From positions 62,001 through 126,000 of the forward strand of contig CAVTGO010000002.1 of the NCBI GenBank assembly GCA_963734275.1: a DNA stretch of 64,000 nucleotides, read 5' to 3'. A program made the position numbers and the translations under genes. Under the pieces are notes generated by a model. The model ran no database searches and had not been told where the DNA came from. It saw only the letters and a list, made by a program, of their open reading frames with translations. Positions within the stretch are counted from its first letter, which is position 1. The number at the start of each line of letters is the position of its first letter. The DNA comes from CAVTGO01 sp963734275. Lineage in GTDB: Bacteria; Actinomycetota; UBA4738; HRBIN12. Positions 26,191 to 35,718 of the stretch are shown piece by piece.

Positions 26191-27292
26191 ACTGCGAACG
26201 TTGCTGGAGCGTGGTGTCGGAGGCGCGTCCTCACCGCCCGATGGGTTCGAGCGCATGCTGCGCCGACGCGAGCGCAAGCGTCGGAGCCAGCGCATCGCGG
26301 CGGGCGTCGTTGGGATCGCGGTCTTCGCGGCGGCGGTCTGGATCGTGACCACCGGTGGGCCGATCGACCGCACCCTGACGCCGGGCGGCAGCGGATCGAC
26401 GGGACCGACGGGGCCACCCCCCCACCCCACCGGCGTGGGCTTGCTCGGCTTCCCCCCCGAGGGAGCGACGCCGAGCACCCCCGAGGTCGGAGAGCTCGTC
26501 CTGGGCATCGGATTCGGGCACACCGCAGGGGACGCCGGGAGGTTCTCTCTCCACATGTACGCAGACGGGCGGGTGATCTGGCAGCGGCTCGGCGATGGCC
26601 CCGGGGGTTCGAACGCGTCCTCGACCGGCCTCATCGAGCAGCGCCTCACGCCCGAGGGCGTCGAGCTCGTCCTCGCCGAGGCCCTCGCGACCGGGCTCTT
26701 CGACCACGATCGCGAGCTCGTTGGCGCCGACGGCCTTCATTACGGCGGGATCGAGGTCCGCGACGGCGACCGGGTCGTCCACCTCGCCTGGGGCGACGTG
26801 GGCTTCGATGCTGGCGACGAGCCCATGGCGACGACCCCGACACCGGAGCAGGTGCGCGCCCTCGAGCGGCTCGACGCGCGGCTCGAGGATCTGACCTCGT
26901 GGCTGCCGGCGAGCGCATGGGCGGACCCGGAGTTCAGGGCGTACGTGCCCTCGAGGTACTCGGTCTGCTACATGGGGCAGGACGAACCGCTCGGACGGCC
27001 CCAAATCTTGGACCTGCTCCCGGCCCCGGTCGGAGATCTGCTTCGCACGCTGGACCTGACGCAGAGCTATCCGAACGGCTTCCGTGATTCGCACCCCTTC
27101 TGGTGCTCCGTCGTGACGACTGAGGAGGCCCGCGGGCTCGCCGAGATCCTCGAGGATGCCGGGTCGTCGATCCTGAGTGAGGAGGGGCCCGAGTACAGCT
27201 TCTCGCCGCCAGATCGGAGGTACGAGACGGTGGACGTCGGGCTCGGCGCGGTCCTGCCCCACGAGTTCGTGGACGACTCGCCGACCGCGTGA
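26183..27292 (+). CDS. Single-pass membrane partner of the sigma factor (putative anti-sigma factor, unknown outer domain)
   Basis: 369 residues from ATG 26183. The cytoplasmic N-terminus carries DGFERMLRRRERKRRSQR directly before a membrane helix (GVVGIAVFAAAVWIV), then a Gly/Pro/Thr-rich linker (residues about 62-90) and an outer domain I do not recognise (LVLGIGFGHTAGDAGRFSLHMY, GIEVRDGDRVVHLAWGD; cysteines in YSVCYMGQ and PFWCSVV). Unlike the partners at 13597, 42244 and 48398 it is not a PD40 propeller. The anti-sigma role is inferred from the overlap and the shared motif. Confidence 0.75.
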   Translation: MSELRTLLERGVGGASSPPDGFERMLRRRERKRRSQRIAAGVVGIAVFAAAVWIVTTGGPIDRTLTPGGSGSTGPTGPPPHPTGVGLLGFPPEGATPSTPEVGELVLGIGFGHTAGDAGRFSLHMYADGRVIWQRLGDGPGGSNASSTGLIEQRLTPEGVELVLAEALATGLFDHDRELVGADGLHYGGIEVRDGDRVVHLAWGDVGFDAGDEPMATTPTPEQVRALERLDARLEDLTSWLPASAWADPEFRAYVPSRYSVCYMGQDEPLGRPQILDLLPAPVGDLLRTLDLTQSYPNGFRDSHPFWCSVVTTEEARGLAEILEDAGSSILSEEGPEYSFSPPDRRYETVDVGLGAVLPHEFVDDSPTA

Positions 27293-27318
27293 GCGCCCGC
27301 GAGGAAGGAGTTTGCGAG

Positions 27319-28041
27319 ATGACGACCAAGCAGATCGAGCCGGACCTAGACGCCCGGCACGAGAAGCAACGGCACCGGCGCTCGAGGAACGTCACCACGA
27401 GGTTCGGTGTGCTCGCCGCGGCGGCGGCGCTCGGCTTGGCGGCGGTCGCTTGCTCGTCCGGACTAGGAGATGACCAGGACGCGCCTCCGCCCGCCGACGA
27501 GCCCAGCGTGGCTCCGGTGGATACGACCGCTATGGAGGTCGCCACGGGGTTCCTCGAGGCGTTCGGCGCCTTCGACGTGAGCCAGGCGATGACCTACCTG
27601 GCCGACGACGCGGTCATCGCGTCGATGGGCGCGGCGGATGATCCTCGACTCCTGATCTCGTACCTGGAGGCCACGGGCTACGAGCAGACCCTCGAGCCCT
27701 GTGAGGAAGTAGGTGACTCGGCCTCCGGCACCAGTGTTCGTTGCCCGTTCGATTTCCACGCCCTCAGGTCCGGCGAGATCGGCAAGGGACCGTTCTCCGG
27801 CGGCGCCTTCGATCTCGTCGTTCGTGACGGAGAGATCGTCGAAGTTTCGCAGGGCTGGGAGATCGAGGAGTTCTCGCCTCAGGTCTGGGAGCCCTTCGCC
27901 GAGTGGGTGTCCACCACCCACCCTAAGGACGCCGCGGTGATGTACACGGACGAGAGCCTGACCGGCGTGCAGCTCACCGAGGAGTCGATCCGTCTCTGGG
28001 GGCAGCGCACCCAGGAGTACGTGGCAGACCTTGCAGGGTGA
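27319..28041 (+). CDS. Secreted lipoprotein-like protein, NTF2/SnoaL-like
   Basis: 240 residues from ATG 27319, set by GAGGAAGGAG upstream. A long charged N-terminus, a hydrophobic stretch (FGVLAAAAALGLAAV) and a Cys in AVACSSGLG suggest a lipobox, then an Asp/Pro-rich linker. The body (ATGFLEAFGAFDVSQAMTYL, FDLVVRDGEIVEVSQGWE) has the pattern of SnoaL/NTF2-like cone-fold domains that bind small molecules. Third gene of the sigma operon, so a possible extracellular ligand carrier for the membrane partner; this is inference. Confidence 0.7.
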   Translation: MTTKQIEPDLDARHEKQRHRRSRNVTTRFGVLAAAAALGLAAVACSSGLGDDQDAPPPADEPSVAPVDTTAMEVATGFLEAFGAFDVSQAMTYLADDAVIASMGAADDPRLLISYLEATGYEQTLEPCEEVGDSASGTSVRCPFDFHALRSGEIGKGPFSGGAFDLVVRDGEIVEVSQGWEIEEFSPQVWEPFAEWVSTTHPKDAAVMYTDESLTGVQLTEESIRLWGQRTQEYVADLAG

Positions 28042-28062
28042 GCCGAGGCGTTCGCAGGCGCC

Positions 28063-28170
28063 ATGACCCTAAAGACCTGCCTCCGCCGTGACTGGGAAGG
28101 CGATTCGACGGTAGCGGGGTGCCCGAACTGCGGGGGCTCCACTAGCGCGAGCTGCTCGTCGTGTGGGTGA
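28063..28170 (+). CDS. Possible 35-residue zinc-ribbon peptide
   Basis: ATG 28063 to TGA 28170. The last 16 residues read CPNCGGSTSASCSSCG, a compact four-cysteine zinc site, preceded by a basic stretch with one more Cys. No clear Shine-Dalgarno. It fills the gap between the sigma operon and the convergent cyclase gene. It could also be the tail of a lost gene. Confidence 0.3.
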   Translation: MTLKTCLRRDWEGDSTVAGCPNCGGSTSASCSSCG

Positions 28171-28196
28171 CCCGCGTGCGAACCCTTCGGTGACGC

Positions 28197-29411
28197 TTAC
28201 GCGAGCCCGGACCGGAGCCCTCGGACCTCGTACGTTGGGATGGGGCGAGCGAACCCCTTCAGCTCGAGATCGCCGACGGCAACCATCTCGACGGCTTCCT
28301 CCACCGCAGCGAAAACCCTGGGACCGATCAGGATCTGACCCCCGTCGGCGTGCGTGCTGAGTCGGGACGCGAGGTTCGTCACGGGCCCGAGCGCCGCGTA
28401 GTCGTACCGACCCTCGAACCCGATCCTGCCGAGCGTCGCGTACCCCGCCTCCATACCGATCCCGAGCCCGAGCTCGGTCCCACGTTTGCGCCAGGCGCGC
28501 GCCAGCTCCTCGAACCGCTCCTGCGCGGCGAGCGCGAGCCGGATCGCCGCGAGCTCGTGGTCCTCGATCGCGACGGGATCGTTGAAGAACACGAGGATCC
28601 CGTCGCCGGCGAAGTGCTCGAGCGTCCCCCCGTAGGCGGGTATCAGCTCGCCGATCGTCTCGTGGTACGGACGGAGCACCTCGAACAGCTCCTCCGGCGC
28701 GGCCGTCTCGGCGAAGGAGGTGAACCCCCGGAGATCGGCGAACAGGCACGTGATGTAGGCGCGGTGGCCCGCGAGGAGCAGCTCACCCTCGGCCGAGGAG
28801 ATGAGCGCGGCGACCTGCGGCGACAGGAAGCGGGACAGCTCCGTCCGCTGCCGCTCCACGGTGTCGAGCAGCCGAGCGTTGGCGATCGCGATGGCGGCCT
28901 GGTCGGCGAAGGTCCTGACGAGCTCGATCTCCCGGTCGGCGTACGGCCCCGGTACGTTCCGACCGACGCTGACGACCCCGATCAATTCCTCCTCCAGGAC
29001 GACCGGAACGCCGAGCAACGCCCGGTAGCCGATGATCGCCTGCGCCCCGAACGAGTACTCCGGGTCGTCCAGGACGTCGGGGATCTGCACCACCTCCCCG
29101 GCCAGCGCCGTCCGTCCGACGACGGTCGTCCGGTCACGCCGGTGGGGATGCTCCACTGCCCAGTCGTAGCCCTCGGAGGGGTCGGCGACCGCCGAAACGA
29201 TCACGAAGACGTCGCCGTCCGCCAGATAGAGCTGGCCGTGCTCCCCATGACACAGGCGGGTGGCCGCCCCGATGATGGCATCGAGCACGGGCTGCAACCC
29301 TTCCGAACGCGCGACCGCACGCAGAACCTCATCCACCGCCTGTCGTTGCTCGCGCAGGCTCTGGTTCTCCCGAGCGAGCTCTTCGGCGTCGAGCGGCTCT
29401 CGGACGTCCAT
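28197..29411 (-). CDS. GAF-domain class III nucleotide cyclase
   Basis: 404 residues from ATG 29411; the frame runs further upstream only through the end of the giant regulator gene. Short coiled coil (ENQSLREQRQAVDEVL), GAF domain about 30-180 (GVPVVLEEELIGVVSVGR, FADQAAIAIANARLL), then a cyclase domain with LFADLRGFTSF, FAGDGILVFF and VTNLASRL, so both metal Asp and the Asn/Arg are present. Cytoplasmic. It starts 10 nt after the stop of the SARP-kinase-WD40 gene and is probably co-transcribed with it. Confidence 0.9.
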   Translation of the reverse strand: MDVREPLDAEELARENQSLREQRQAVDEVLRAVARSEGLQPVLDAIIGAATRLCHGEHGQLYLADGDVFVIVSAVADPSEGYDWAVEHPHRRDRTTVVGRTALAGEVVQIPDVLDDPEYSFGAQAIIGYRALLGVPVVLEEELIGVVSVGRNVPGPYADREIELVRTFADQAAIAIANARLLDTVERQRTELSRFLSPQVAALISSAEGELLLAGHRAYITCLFADLRGFTSFAETAAPEELFEVLRPYHETIGELIPAYGGTLEHFAGDGILVFFNDPVAIEDHELAAIRLALAAQERFEELARAWRKRGTELGLGIGMEAGYATLGRIGFEGRYDYAALGPVTNLASRLSTHADGGQILIGPRVFAAVEEAVEMVAVGDLELKGFARPIPTYEVRGLRSGLA

Positions 29412-29421
29412 CCGGCGGATG

Positions 29422-32400
29422 CTACCCGAGCGGCTCCTCGAGGTCCGAGGGGCACGCGTCGACGTGCAGGTACTGGTCGCACTCTTCGTCGGTGAGCGCG
29501 CGCATGACTTCGCCGCGGGCGATCTCGAGCAGGTCGTCGATATCGAGCGCCCAGATCCGCACGACGCCGTCGCCTTGGGTCGCGAGCATCGAGCCGTCCG
29601 GACTGAAGGCCACTTGGTCGACGGTGTCCTGCCCTCGAAGGACCAGCAATTGCTCGCCCGAGCTCGCGTCGAACACCCGAATGGTCCCATCAGAATCCGC
29701 CTCGGCGAGTCGGGAGCCGTCCGCGCTGAACGCGAGGTCATTGGGCACGGCCTGGCTCGATGGCAAGGTCCGAAGGAGGCGTCCGGTCCGCACATCCCAG
29801 ATCGTGGTGTCGGCCGTCCCGATCGCGATCCGGCTCCCACCAGTATCGAACCTCATGACCTCGAAGCCGGATGGAGTTGGCAGATCCGCGATGATCTCGC
29901 CGCGCGCCCAATCCCAGATCTGAGCGACCTGGCCGACTTCCTCCGAGAGTGCGACGGCGATCAGGTCTCCGGGGCCGAGCGAGATGGACTCGGTGAACGA
30001 ACCCTCGAGATGGCCGACCTGTCGCCCAGCGCTGTCCACGACCGTGATCGCCCGGGGGACGACCGAGGCGGCGAAACGGCCATCGGGGCTCCATCCGAAG
30101 TCGAGCGGCGGTCCGCTCGCGAAGAGCTCGGCGCCGGTTTCGACGTCCCGGATGGTCAGGCTCCCCTCAGGGATGTCAGCGCCCCGTTCGATGACGGCGA
30201 TGGATCTCCCGTCCGGGCTGACGTCGTAGCCTGAGTACGGCCCCTGGGGAAGATCGAACCATCCGATCGGACGGCGCGCCTCCGCTCCGGTCACGAGATT
30301 GAGACTGAGCAACGAGCCGTCCTGACCGCTGGTCGTCACGTGACGTCCGTCCGACAGGAAGCTCACGATCTCCGCTGCGCCGGGCACGTTCGCGACCTCG
30401 GCGTCGCCCGTCGGGCCCACGTCCCAGACGTCCATGACCCTCGTCTCCGAGCGGGTCATCACCTGGGTACCGTCGGGCGAAAAGGCGATGCCGGTCATCG
30501 ATCCCGCCCGCGCCGAGAGGATCTGCACATCGGTCGCACCCTGCGCGGTGATCTCCCAGATCCTCGCTGTTCCATCCGCGCTTCCCGTGAGCAGGCGGGT
30601 CGCATCGGGGCTCCAATCGACCAGGGGGGCGGCGGCGCTATGCCCCCGGAGCAGGAACTCGAGTCGTCCGTTCGCTCGCAACACCACCGCATCCCCGAAA
30701 CCGCCCGCGGCGATGCGCCGGCCGTCCGGGCTCCATGCGACGGACATGAGGCCCAAGCCGGACGGATCCTCGATCGCACGGACTTCCGCGGTGTCGACGT
30801 CGATCAGGTGGAGGTCTTCGCCGGCCCAGCCACTGACGGCGACGATCCACCTCCCGTTCGGGCTGATCGCGACGTCGTTCACGTACGGCGGTGCGGGGAA
30901 CGTCACGACCTGGTCCGTGTTCAGGTCCACGACGCGTACCGATCCGTCAGGGACGCCGATCGTGCTGAATGCCGCGGCGACCCGCGACCCGTCTGCGCTG
31001 AAGGACGGGCCCCGCGCCCCGCCGGGACCCGAGACGGTCCTGATCACGCGGTCACGCGACAGATCCCAAACCTTGAGCAAGCCGTCCTCGGCGGTCGTGG
31101 CCAGCAACGAGCCGTCGGGGCTGAAGGCGGCCCCCGTGAGCCTCCCGTCGTGTCCGGGAAGCGAACGGACGATCTCCCCCGATCCCTGGTCCCTGAGGTC
31201 GACGATCCCGACCGGGCGAGGGCCCTCGGAAGCGAAGACGCCTTCCATCACGAAGAGCCCGCGCGGACCCAAGTCGATGGCGCCGAGCTCCCCACTGAAG
31301 GCGTCCGGCTCGCCCGAGCCGGGGATCGACATAACGAGCCGCGACGACGTCACGGCTCGGTGGAGCGCCTCCTCGGCCTCCCGCAGGACGGAGCCGTCGA
31401 CCGAGCGAGTGCGCTGCACCGCCTCGACGGCGAGCAGGAGGCTCAACTGCTGGTCGTTCTCGAGGTTCGCGATCGAGGCCGCCGCGAGCTCCCTCGAGCT
31501 CGCCACACGGGCCTCGGCTTCCGCGCGCTCGCTCTGTCTGGTCGCGACGACGGTGAGTCCCGCGGCGACCAGCGCGGCCACGGCGAACACGGCGACGGCC
31601 GCCCGGAGCCGCCGGTGGGCACGGCGCTCGAGTCGCGTCTCGCGCGCAGCACGCTCGGCCTCGGCAGTCCGCTCCGCGTCGGCGAGCTGGAGGCTCGCAT
31701 CCAGGAACTCCCGTTCGACCTGTGCGATCGCGAGGTTCGTCGTCGATGCCCACGTCGCGAACCGTTCCAGGCGCGAGCCGCGGAGCAGGAAACTCGGGTC
31801 GCGCCCTGCCGCCCCCCACTCAGCGACGGCTGCTGCGAGCCGGCGCTCGGTGCGCAGGTCGTCCCGTGCCGCATCGATCCACCCACGCAGCCGATCCCAC
31901 TCCCGAAGCAGCGCCTCGTGGGCCACCTCGACGGTCGGCTCACGGGTCTCCGGATCGCGGTCCAGCGACAGGAGCCGGTGCCGCGCGAAGGCGTCGATCA
32001 CGCTATCGAGGGCGCGGCCGTCCACCCCCATCCGGTCGAGCTCGGAGCGGCTCACGCGGCGTCGGGTGTCCTCGGACCCCTCCCCGAGCGCGACGAGGCG
32101 CAGGAACAACTGCTCGGCGGCCTGCTTGCCGGCCGCGTTCGTCGCCTCGAACAGCTGCTCGGCCCGCCGGGCAAGGGCGCCAGAGACCCCGCCGATCTCC
32201 CGGTAAGCCTGGGCCGAGAGCACCCCACGAGAGCGGGCCTCGAACAGCTCTGTCAGCGCGTACTGCATGAGCGGCAGAGCACCGGGCTGCTCCGCGACGT
32301 CGGCGACCACCTGGGCAAGGAGCGCGGGCTCGACGGCCACTCCCACGTTCTCCGCGGGTCCCGCGATCGCGCGCTCCAGCTCCTCGGGCACGAGAGGCAC

Positions 32401-34572
32401 CACGGGCTCGGTGCGTGATCTCACGAGCTCAGCGAACCCCCGGTACGCAAGGGGACGGTCGTAGAAATCGGCGCGGAGCGTGGTCACGATCCGTACCTGC
32501 GCATCGGATCCGGAGACCGCCAGCCGGATCGCGTCCAGGAACCGACGACGCTCGGCCTCGTCATCGACGAGCGTGAAGACCTCCTCGAGCTGGTCCAGCA
32601 CGATCATCAGCTCGGCATCGGGGGGCAGCACCTCCTGCACCGCCCGGTGCAACCCGTCCTCGCTCCCCTCCAGCAGCTCGAGCAGTGAGGCCTGCGCCTG
32701 GACAGCCACGCGCAGCAGCGCCGCTTCCAACTCTTCCAGCGGGTGAGCTCCGGGAGCCATCTCCACGTAGAACCAGCCGGCTGAGCCATCCAGCGCGCCC
32801 CGGCGGAGCGCCGGCACGAGGCCCGCGCGCACGGCCGAGGACTTGCCGCTGCCCGAAGGGCCGACGACGGCCAGGAACCGGGACCCGCCGCCGTACTCAC
32901 CCAGGCGGGCGAGGAGCCGCTCGACGAGTGCCTCGCGGCCGAAGAAGTCGGCGGCGTCGGCCTCCACGAACGGCCGGAGTCCCTTGAACGGGTTCGCGGC
33001 GTCGGAGTCGTCGGCCGTTCGTTCGCGGCTCGGCCCGATCGACGCGCGGAACGCCTCGGCGAGCGTTGAGACCTCCGCGAACCGCAGCTCCGGATCCTTG
33101 GCAGTGGCACGCCCGAGTACCTCGTCCAGCGTCTCGGGCAGCTCGGGGCGGGTGTCGCGAACCGAGGGCAGCGGGTCGTTCAGGTTCCTTTGCAGGAGCG
33201 TGGCGATCGAGCCCTCGGGGAAGGGCTGCCGGCCGGTGAGTGCCTCGTAGATCAGCACCCCGAGGGCGTAGACGTCGGTGCGCGGCGACACGGGCTCGCC
33301 GCGGATCTGCTCGGGGGACAGGTACACGGGCGTTCCGAGCGGACCGGTCTTGGTCGCCTGCGGGTTCGAGACGTCCTTGGCGATCCCGAAGTCGGTGAGG
33401 TAGGCGTTGCCGTCCCCATCGAGCAGCACGTTCTCGGGCTTGACGTCGCGGTGGACGATCCCCTGCCGATGCGCGGTCGCGAGGGCTTGCGCAACGTGAT
33501 CGACCAACGGCGCGAGGTCTGAGGGCGTGAGCGATCCCTCCTCCAGCAGACGGCGGCGCAGGCTCCCACCGCTCAGGTACCGCATGACGAGGTAGGCGCC
33601 GTCGGGATCGCGCCAGTAGTCGTACAGCGGCACGATGTGCGGGCTCTCCAGGCGGGCGATGATCTGCGCCTCCGCCTCGAAGCGACGGACGAACTCGGGG
33701 TCGTTCGCGAGCTCGGGCACGATCGCCTTCACGGCAACCTCGCGGCCCACGTGCGGCTGGATCGCCCGGTGGACCACCCCGAAGGACCCCTCGCCGATCT
33801 TCTCGAGCAGGCGATAGCCGCGCAGGGGCCGGCCATCGAGGTCGAGCGCCGGGTCGTGGCGAAGGATCTGCTCCTGCAGACCCTGCAGGTCGGCGGTCGG
33901 GTCGATCCCGAGCTCGTCGGCCAGCAGCTCGCGAGCCCGTTGATACGCGGTGAGCGCGTCGGCCTGACGGCCCGAGCGGTAGAGCGCGAGCATCAGGAGT
34001 TCCCACACGCGCTCGCGCAGTGGGTGTGCCGCGGCGAGCGCTTCGAGTTCGGCGACGACGTCGGCGTGTCGGCCGAGCGCGAGCTGCGCCGAGGTCTTCT
34101 CCTCGACCGCCTCTAGGTGGAGCTCCTCGAGCCGGGTGATCTCACCGGAGAGTGACGACTCGGTCGCGAGGTCGCCGAGCGCCGGGCCCCGCCAGAGCTC
34201 GAGCGCCTCGTCCAGGATGCTCACGGTCAGCCGCGGATCGACGGTGCCTCGGCGGGCCTCCCGCAAGAGCTCTTCGAACCTGAACGCGTCCACCTCGTCA
34301 GGGTCAGTGCGCAGGAGGTAGCCGGGGGACCGGCCCTCGATCGCGTTCTGGCCGAGCGCCGAGCGCAGGCGAGAGACGTAGACCCGGAGCGTCGCCGTCG
34401 GCTCCTCGGGGAGGGACTCGCCCCAGAGGGCGTCGATCAGGCGGTCGGTCGGGACGATCCGGTTCGCGCCCAGCACGAGGTGGGCGAGCACGACGCGTTG
34501 CTTGGGACCCCCGAGCGGGACCGGCCCATCCCCATCGGAGACCTCGAGCGGCCCAAGGACACCGAAGCGCAC
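29422..34572 (-). CDS. SARP/BTAD regulator fused to Ser/Thr kinase, STAND ATPase and WD40 propeller
   Basis: 1716 residues from GTG 34572, chosen because SARP proteins begin VRFGVLGPLEV and GGAGG lies upstream (12 nt); the frame is open to 34635. Order: OmpR-type DNA-binding domain (1-90), BTAD helices (95-240), protein kinase (about 255-520: GEGSFGVV, HRDVKPENV, DFGIAK, TDVYALGVL), STAND ATPase (Walker A GPSGSGKSSAVRAG, Walker B MIVLDQLEEVF), a membrane-like helix near 1045, then WD40 repeats (FSPDGSLLATTAEDGLLKVWDL and similar) to the end. All key kinase and ATPase motifs are present. It resembles AfsR and AfsK joined in one chain. The target genes and ligand are unknown; if the helix is real, the DNA-binding end and the propeller face opposite sides. 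Confidence 0.9.
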   Translation of the reverse strand: MRFGVLGPLEVSDGDGPVPLGGPKQRVVLAHLVLGANRIVPTDRLIDALWGESLPEEPTATLRVYVSRLRSALGQNAIEGRSPGYLLRTDPDEVDAFRFEELLREARRGTVDPRLTVSILDEALELWRGPALGDLATESSLSGEITRLEELHLEAVEEKTSAQLALGRHADVVAELEALAAAHPLRERVWELLMLALYRSGRQADALTAYQRARELLADELGIDPTADLQGLQEQILRHDPALDLDGRPLRGYRLLEKIGEGSFGVVHRAIQPHVGREVAVKAIVPELANDPEFVRRFEAEAQIIARLESPHIVPLYDYWRDPDGAYLVMRYLSGGSLRRRLLEEGSLTPSDLAPLVDHVAQALATAHRQGIVHRDVKPENVLLDGDGNAYLTDFGIAKDVSNPQATKTGPLGTPVYLSPEQIRGEPVSPRTDVYALGVLIYEALTGRQPFPEGSIATLLQRNLNDPLPSVRDTRPELPETLDEVLGRATAKDPELRFAEVSTLAEAFRASIGPSRERTADDSDAANPFKGLRPFVEADAADFFGREALVERLLARLGEYGGGSRFLAVVGPSGSGKSSAVRAGLVPALRRGALDGSAGWFYVEMAPGAHPLEELEAALLRVAVQAQASLLELLEGSEDGLHRAVQEVLPPDAELMIVLDQLEEVFTLVDDEAERRRFLDAIRLAVSGSDAQVRIVTTLRADFYDRPLAYRGFAELVRSRTEPVVPLVPEELERAIAGPAENVGVAVEPALLAQVVADVAEQPGALPLMQYALTELFEARSRGVLSAQAYREIGGVSGALARRAEQLFEATNAAGKQAAEQLFLRLVALGEGSEDTRRRVSRSELDRMGVDGRALDSVIDAFARHRLLSLDRDPETREPTVEVAHEALLREWDRLRGWIDAARDDLRTERRLAAAVAEWGAAGRDPSFLLRGSRLERFATWASTTNLAIAQVEREFLDASLQLADAERTAEAERAARETRLERRAHRRLRAAVAVFAVAALVAAGLTVVATRQSERAEAEARVASSRELAAASIANLENDQQLSLLLAVEAVQRTRSVDGSVLREAEEALHRAVTSSRLVMSIPGSGEPDAFSGELGAIDLGPRGLFVMEGVFASEGPRPVGIVDLRDQGSGEIVRSLPGHDGRLTGAAFSPDGSLLATTAEDGLLKVWDLSRDRVIRTVSGPGGARGPSFSADGSRVAAAFSTIGVPDGSVRVVDLNTDQVVTFPAPPYVNDVAISPNGRWIVAVSGWAGEDLHLIDVDTAEVRAIEDPSGLGLMSVAWSPDGRRIAAGGFGDAVVLRANGRLEFLLRGHSAAAPLVDWSPDATRLLTGSADGTARIWEITAQGATDVQILSARAGSMTGIAFSPDGTQVMTRSETRVMDVWDVGPTGDAEVANVPGAAEIVSFLSDGRHVTTSGQDGSLLSLNLVTGAEARRPIGWFDLPQGPYSGYDVSPDGRSIAVIERGADIPEGSLTIRDVETGAELFASGPPLDFGWSPDGRFAASVVPRAITVVDSAGRQVGHLEGSFTESISLGPGDLIAVALSEEVGQVAQIWDWARGEIIADLPTPSGFEVMRFDTGGSRIAIGTADTTIWDVRTGRLLRTLPSSQAVPNDLAFSADGSRLAEADSDGTIRVFDASSGEQLLVLRGQDTVDQVAFSPDGSMLATQGDGVVRIWALDIDDLLEIARGEVMRALTDEECDQYLHVDACPSDLEEPLG

Positions 34573-34803
34573 GGGCCGACGGTACCTCCGCCCCTTCGCG
34601 GAGGGAACCCCTCCGACCTGCTCGTCCGCCCTCACGCGATGAGGTTGCCTTGGGCCGATTTCAGATCGATTTCATCCCGCCGAGCTCGTCAGTGAGGTCC
34701 GCGATGAAATCCGCCGTTAACCGGCCGTAATGGAACTGAAACGGCCACGGATGACACTGCCCATGATCCCGCCGCGGTGGCGGGCGAGAGGGAGGAGCCG
34801 CAC
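34573..34803. other. Divergent promoter region, no gene
   Basis: 231 bases between the leftward giant regulator and the rightward secreted protein. More A/T-rich than its surroundings, with two near-repeats of a GATTTCAT/GATGAAAT-type segment (about 34667-34711) and an imperfect palindrome at GCCGTTAACCGGC. It may hold binding sites for the SARP regulator, but nothing proves it. Confidence 0.3.
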
Positions 34804-35295
34804 ATGGCCAGAAAGGTGAGCGTCGGGTTGATCACAGGCGCGCTCCTGCTGTCGGGCGCGCTGGTCGGGGTCTCGTACGGAGGCGGAGGTGGGATCACCG
34901 AGCCCCAGGTCCTCGAGCTCGTGACGGGCGGGTGCGCCACCAACGATGACGACCCGGCTACGGAGTGCCGCGTGTTCGACCTCAGGGACAACGAGGGCGA
35001 TCCGAGCGGCACGATCTTCCGTTTCCGCGTCCCGCTGTCGGATGTCGATGGGAACCCGGTCGGCCGGTCCTTCCTGCAATGCGACGGCGCGAAGGGCACG
35101 AGCCAGACCTGCACGTTGATCCTGTCGTTGAAGTCGGGTCCGCACACCGAGCAGGGCACGATCGTCTCGACGGGAAACGGCCTGCCGCCGGTCGCGATCA
35201 CGGGCGGGTCGGGTGCGTACCTGAACGTGCGCGGAGAGATGACGGGTGAGGAGCAGTCCGACGGCTTCCACCTCTTCGTGAACCTGCTCCCGTAG
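34804..35295 (+). CDS. Secreted protein, allene-oxide-cyclase/dirigent-barrel-like
   Basis: 163 residues from ATG 34804, Shine-Dalgarno GGGAGGAG. N-terminal signal peptide (VGLITGALLLSGALVGVSYG). The rest is beta-rich, with GTIFRFRVPLSD, a conserved-looking Cys pair (FLQCDGAK, QTCTLIL) and the VAITGGSGAYLNVRGEM segment that closes the barrel in dirigent/allene-oxide-cyclase-like proteins. No active-site assignment is possible. It may be regulated by the divergent SARP protein. Confidence 0.65.
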   Translation: MARKVSVGLITGALLLSGALVGVSYGGGGGITEPQVLELVTGGCATNDDDPATECRVFDLRDNEGDPSGTIFRFRVPLSDVDGNPVGRSFLQCDGAKGTSQTCTLILSLKSGPHTEQGTIVSTGNGLPPVAITGGSGAYLNVRGEMTGEEQSDGFHLFVNLLP

Positions 35296-35495
35296 CACTG
35301 CGTGCTCCGGCCAGGTCGCGTGGGTCACCGGGCTCGGCGGGATGCAGGCGGCTCCGAGAAGGAGCCGAGGCCGAGAGGCTCCTCCATCTCGCCGGGCTCG
35401 CGGACGGCACGTGGACGCCGGACCAGCCCTGAACGGTCGCGACCTCGACCAGCCGGTGTGTTCGTATCCGAGGTCCGATGCCTGTCTGCAGGCGG

Positions 35496-35718
35496 CTACT
35501 CCAGGTCGCCGAGACCGCGGAGGTGCTCCTCCATCTCGTCGGCCTCCGTGGAACAGGATCAGGTCGTCGGGGCGCGTGCGGCTCACGAACGAGCCGATCG
35601 CGTCGTCGAGCTGCGCGTAGACGTCGCGCACCTTCGCGCCAAGCGGAGAGGTCAGCCCGTCGCAGACCCTCCCCGCGGTCGAACGGAATGCGATCTCGGC
35701 GACCGCAACGGCGTTCAC
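35496..35718 (-). pseudogene. Remnant of an alkaline-phosphatase-superfamily gene (internal deletion)
   Basis: One frame gives PLGAKVRDVYAQLDDAIGSF and SRTRPDDLILF, nearly the same as the intact phosphodiesterase at 38216 (AVGAKVRDVYKQLDDAIGSF). Right after that, in another frame, comes the C-terminus EMEEHLRGLGDLE and the stop at 35496, matching EMEEHLRGLGYLE of the same protein. Roughly the middle half of the gene is missing. No start is visible. Confidence 0.7.

Noticed and set aside
29422..34572. Anti-phage (STAND/AVAST-like) defence system
   Set aside because: Kinase, STAND and WD40 are present but the N-terminus is a SARP DNA-binding domain and no nuclease, protease or other effector or defence neighbour is seen.
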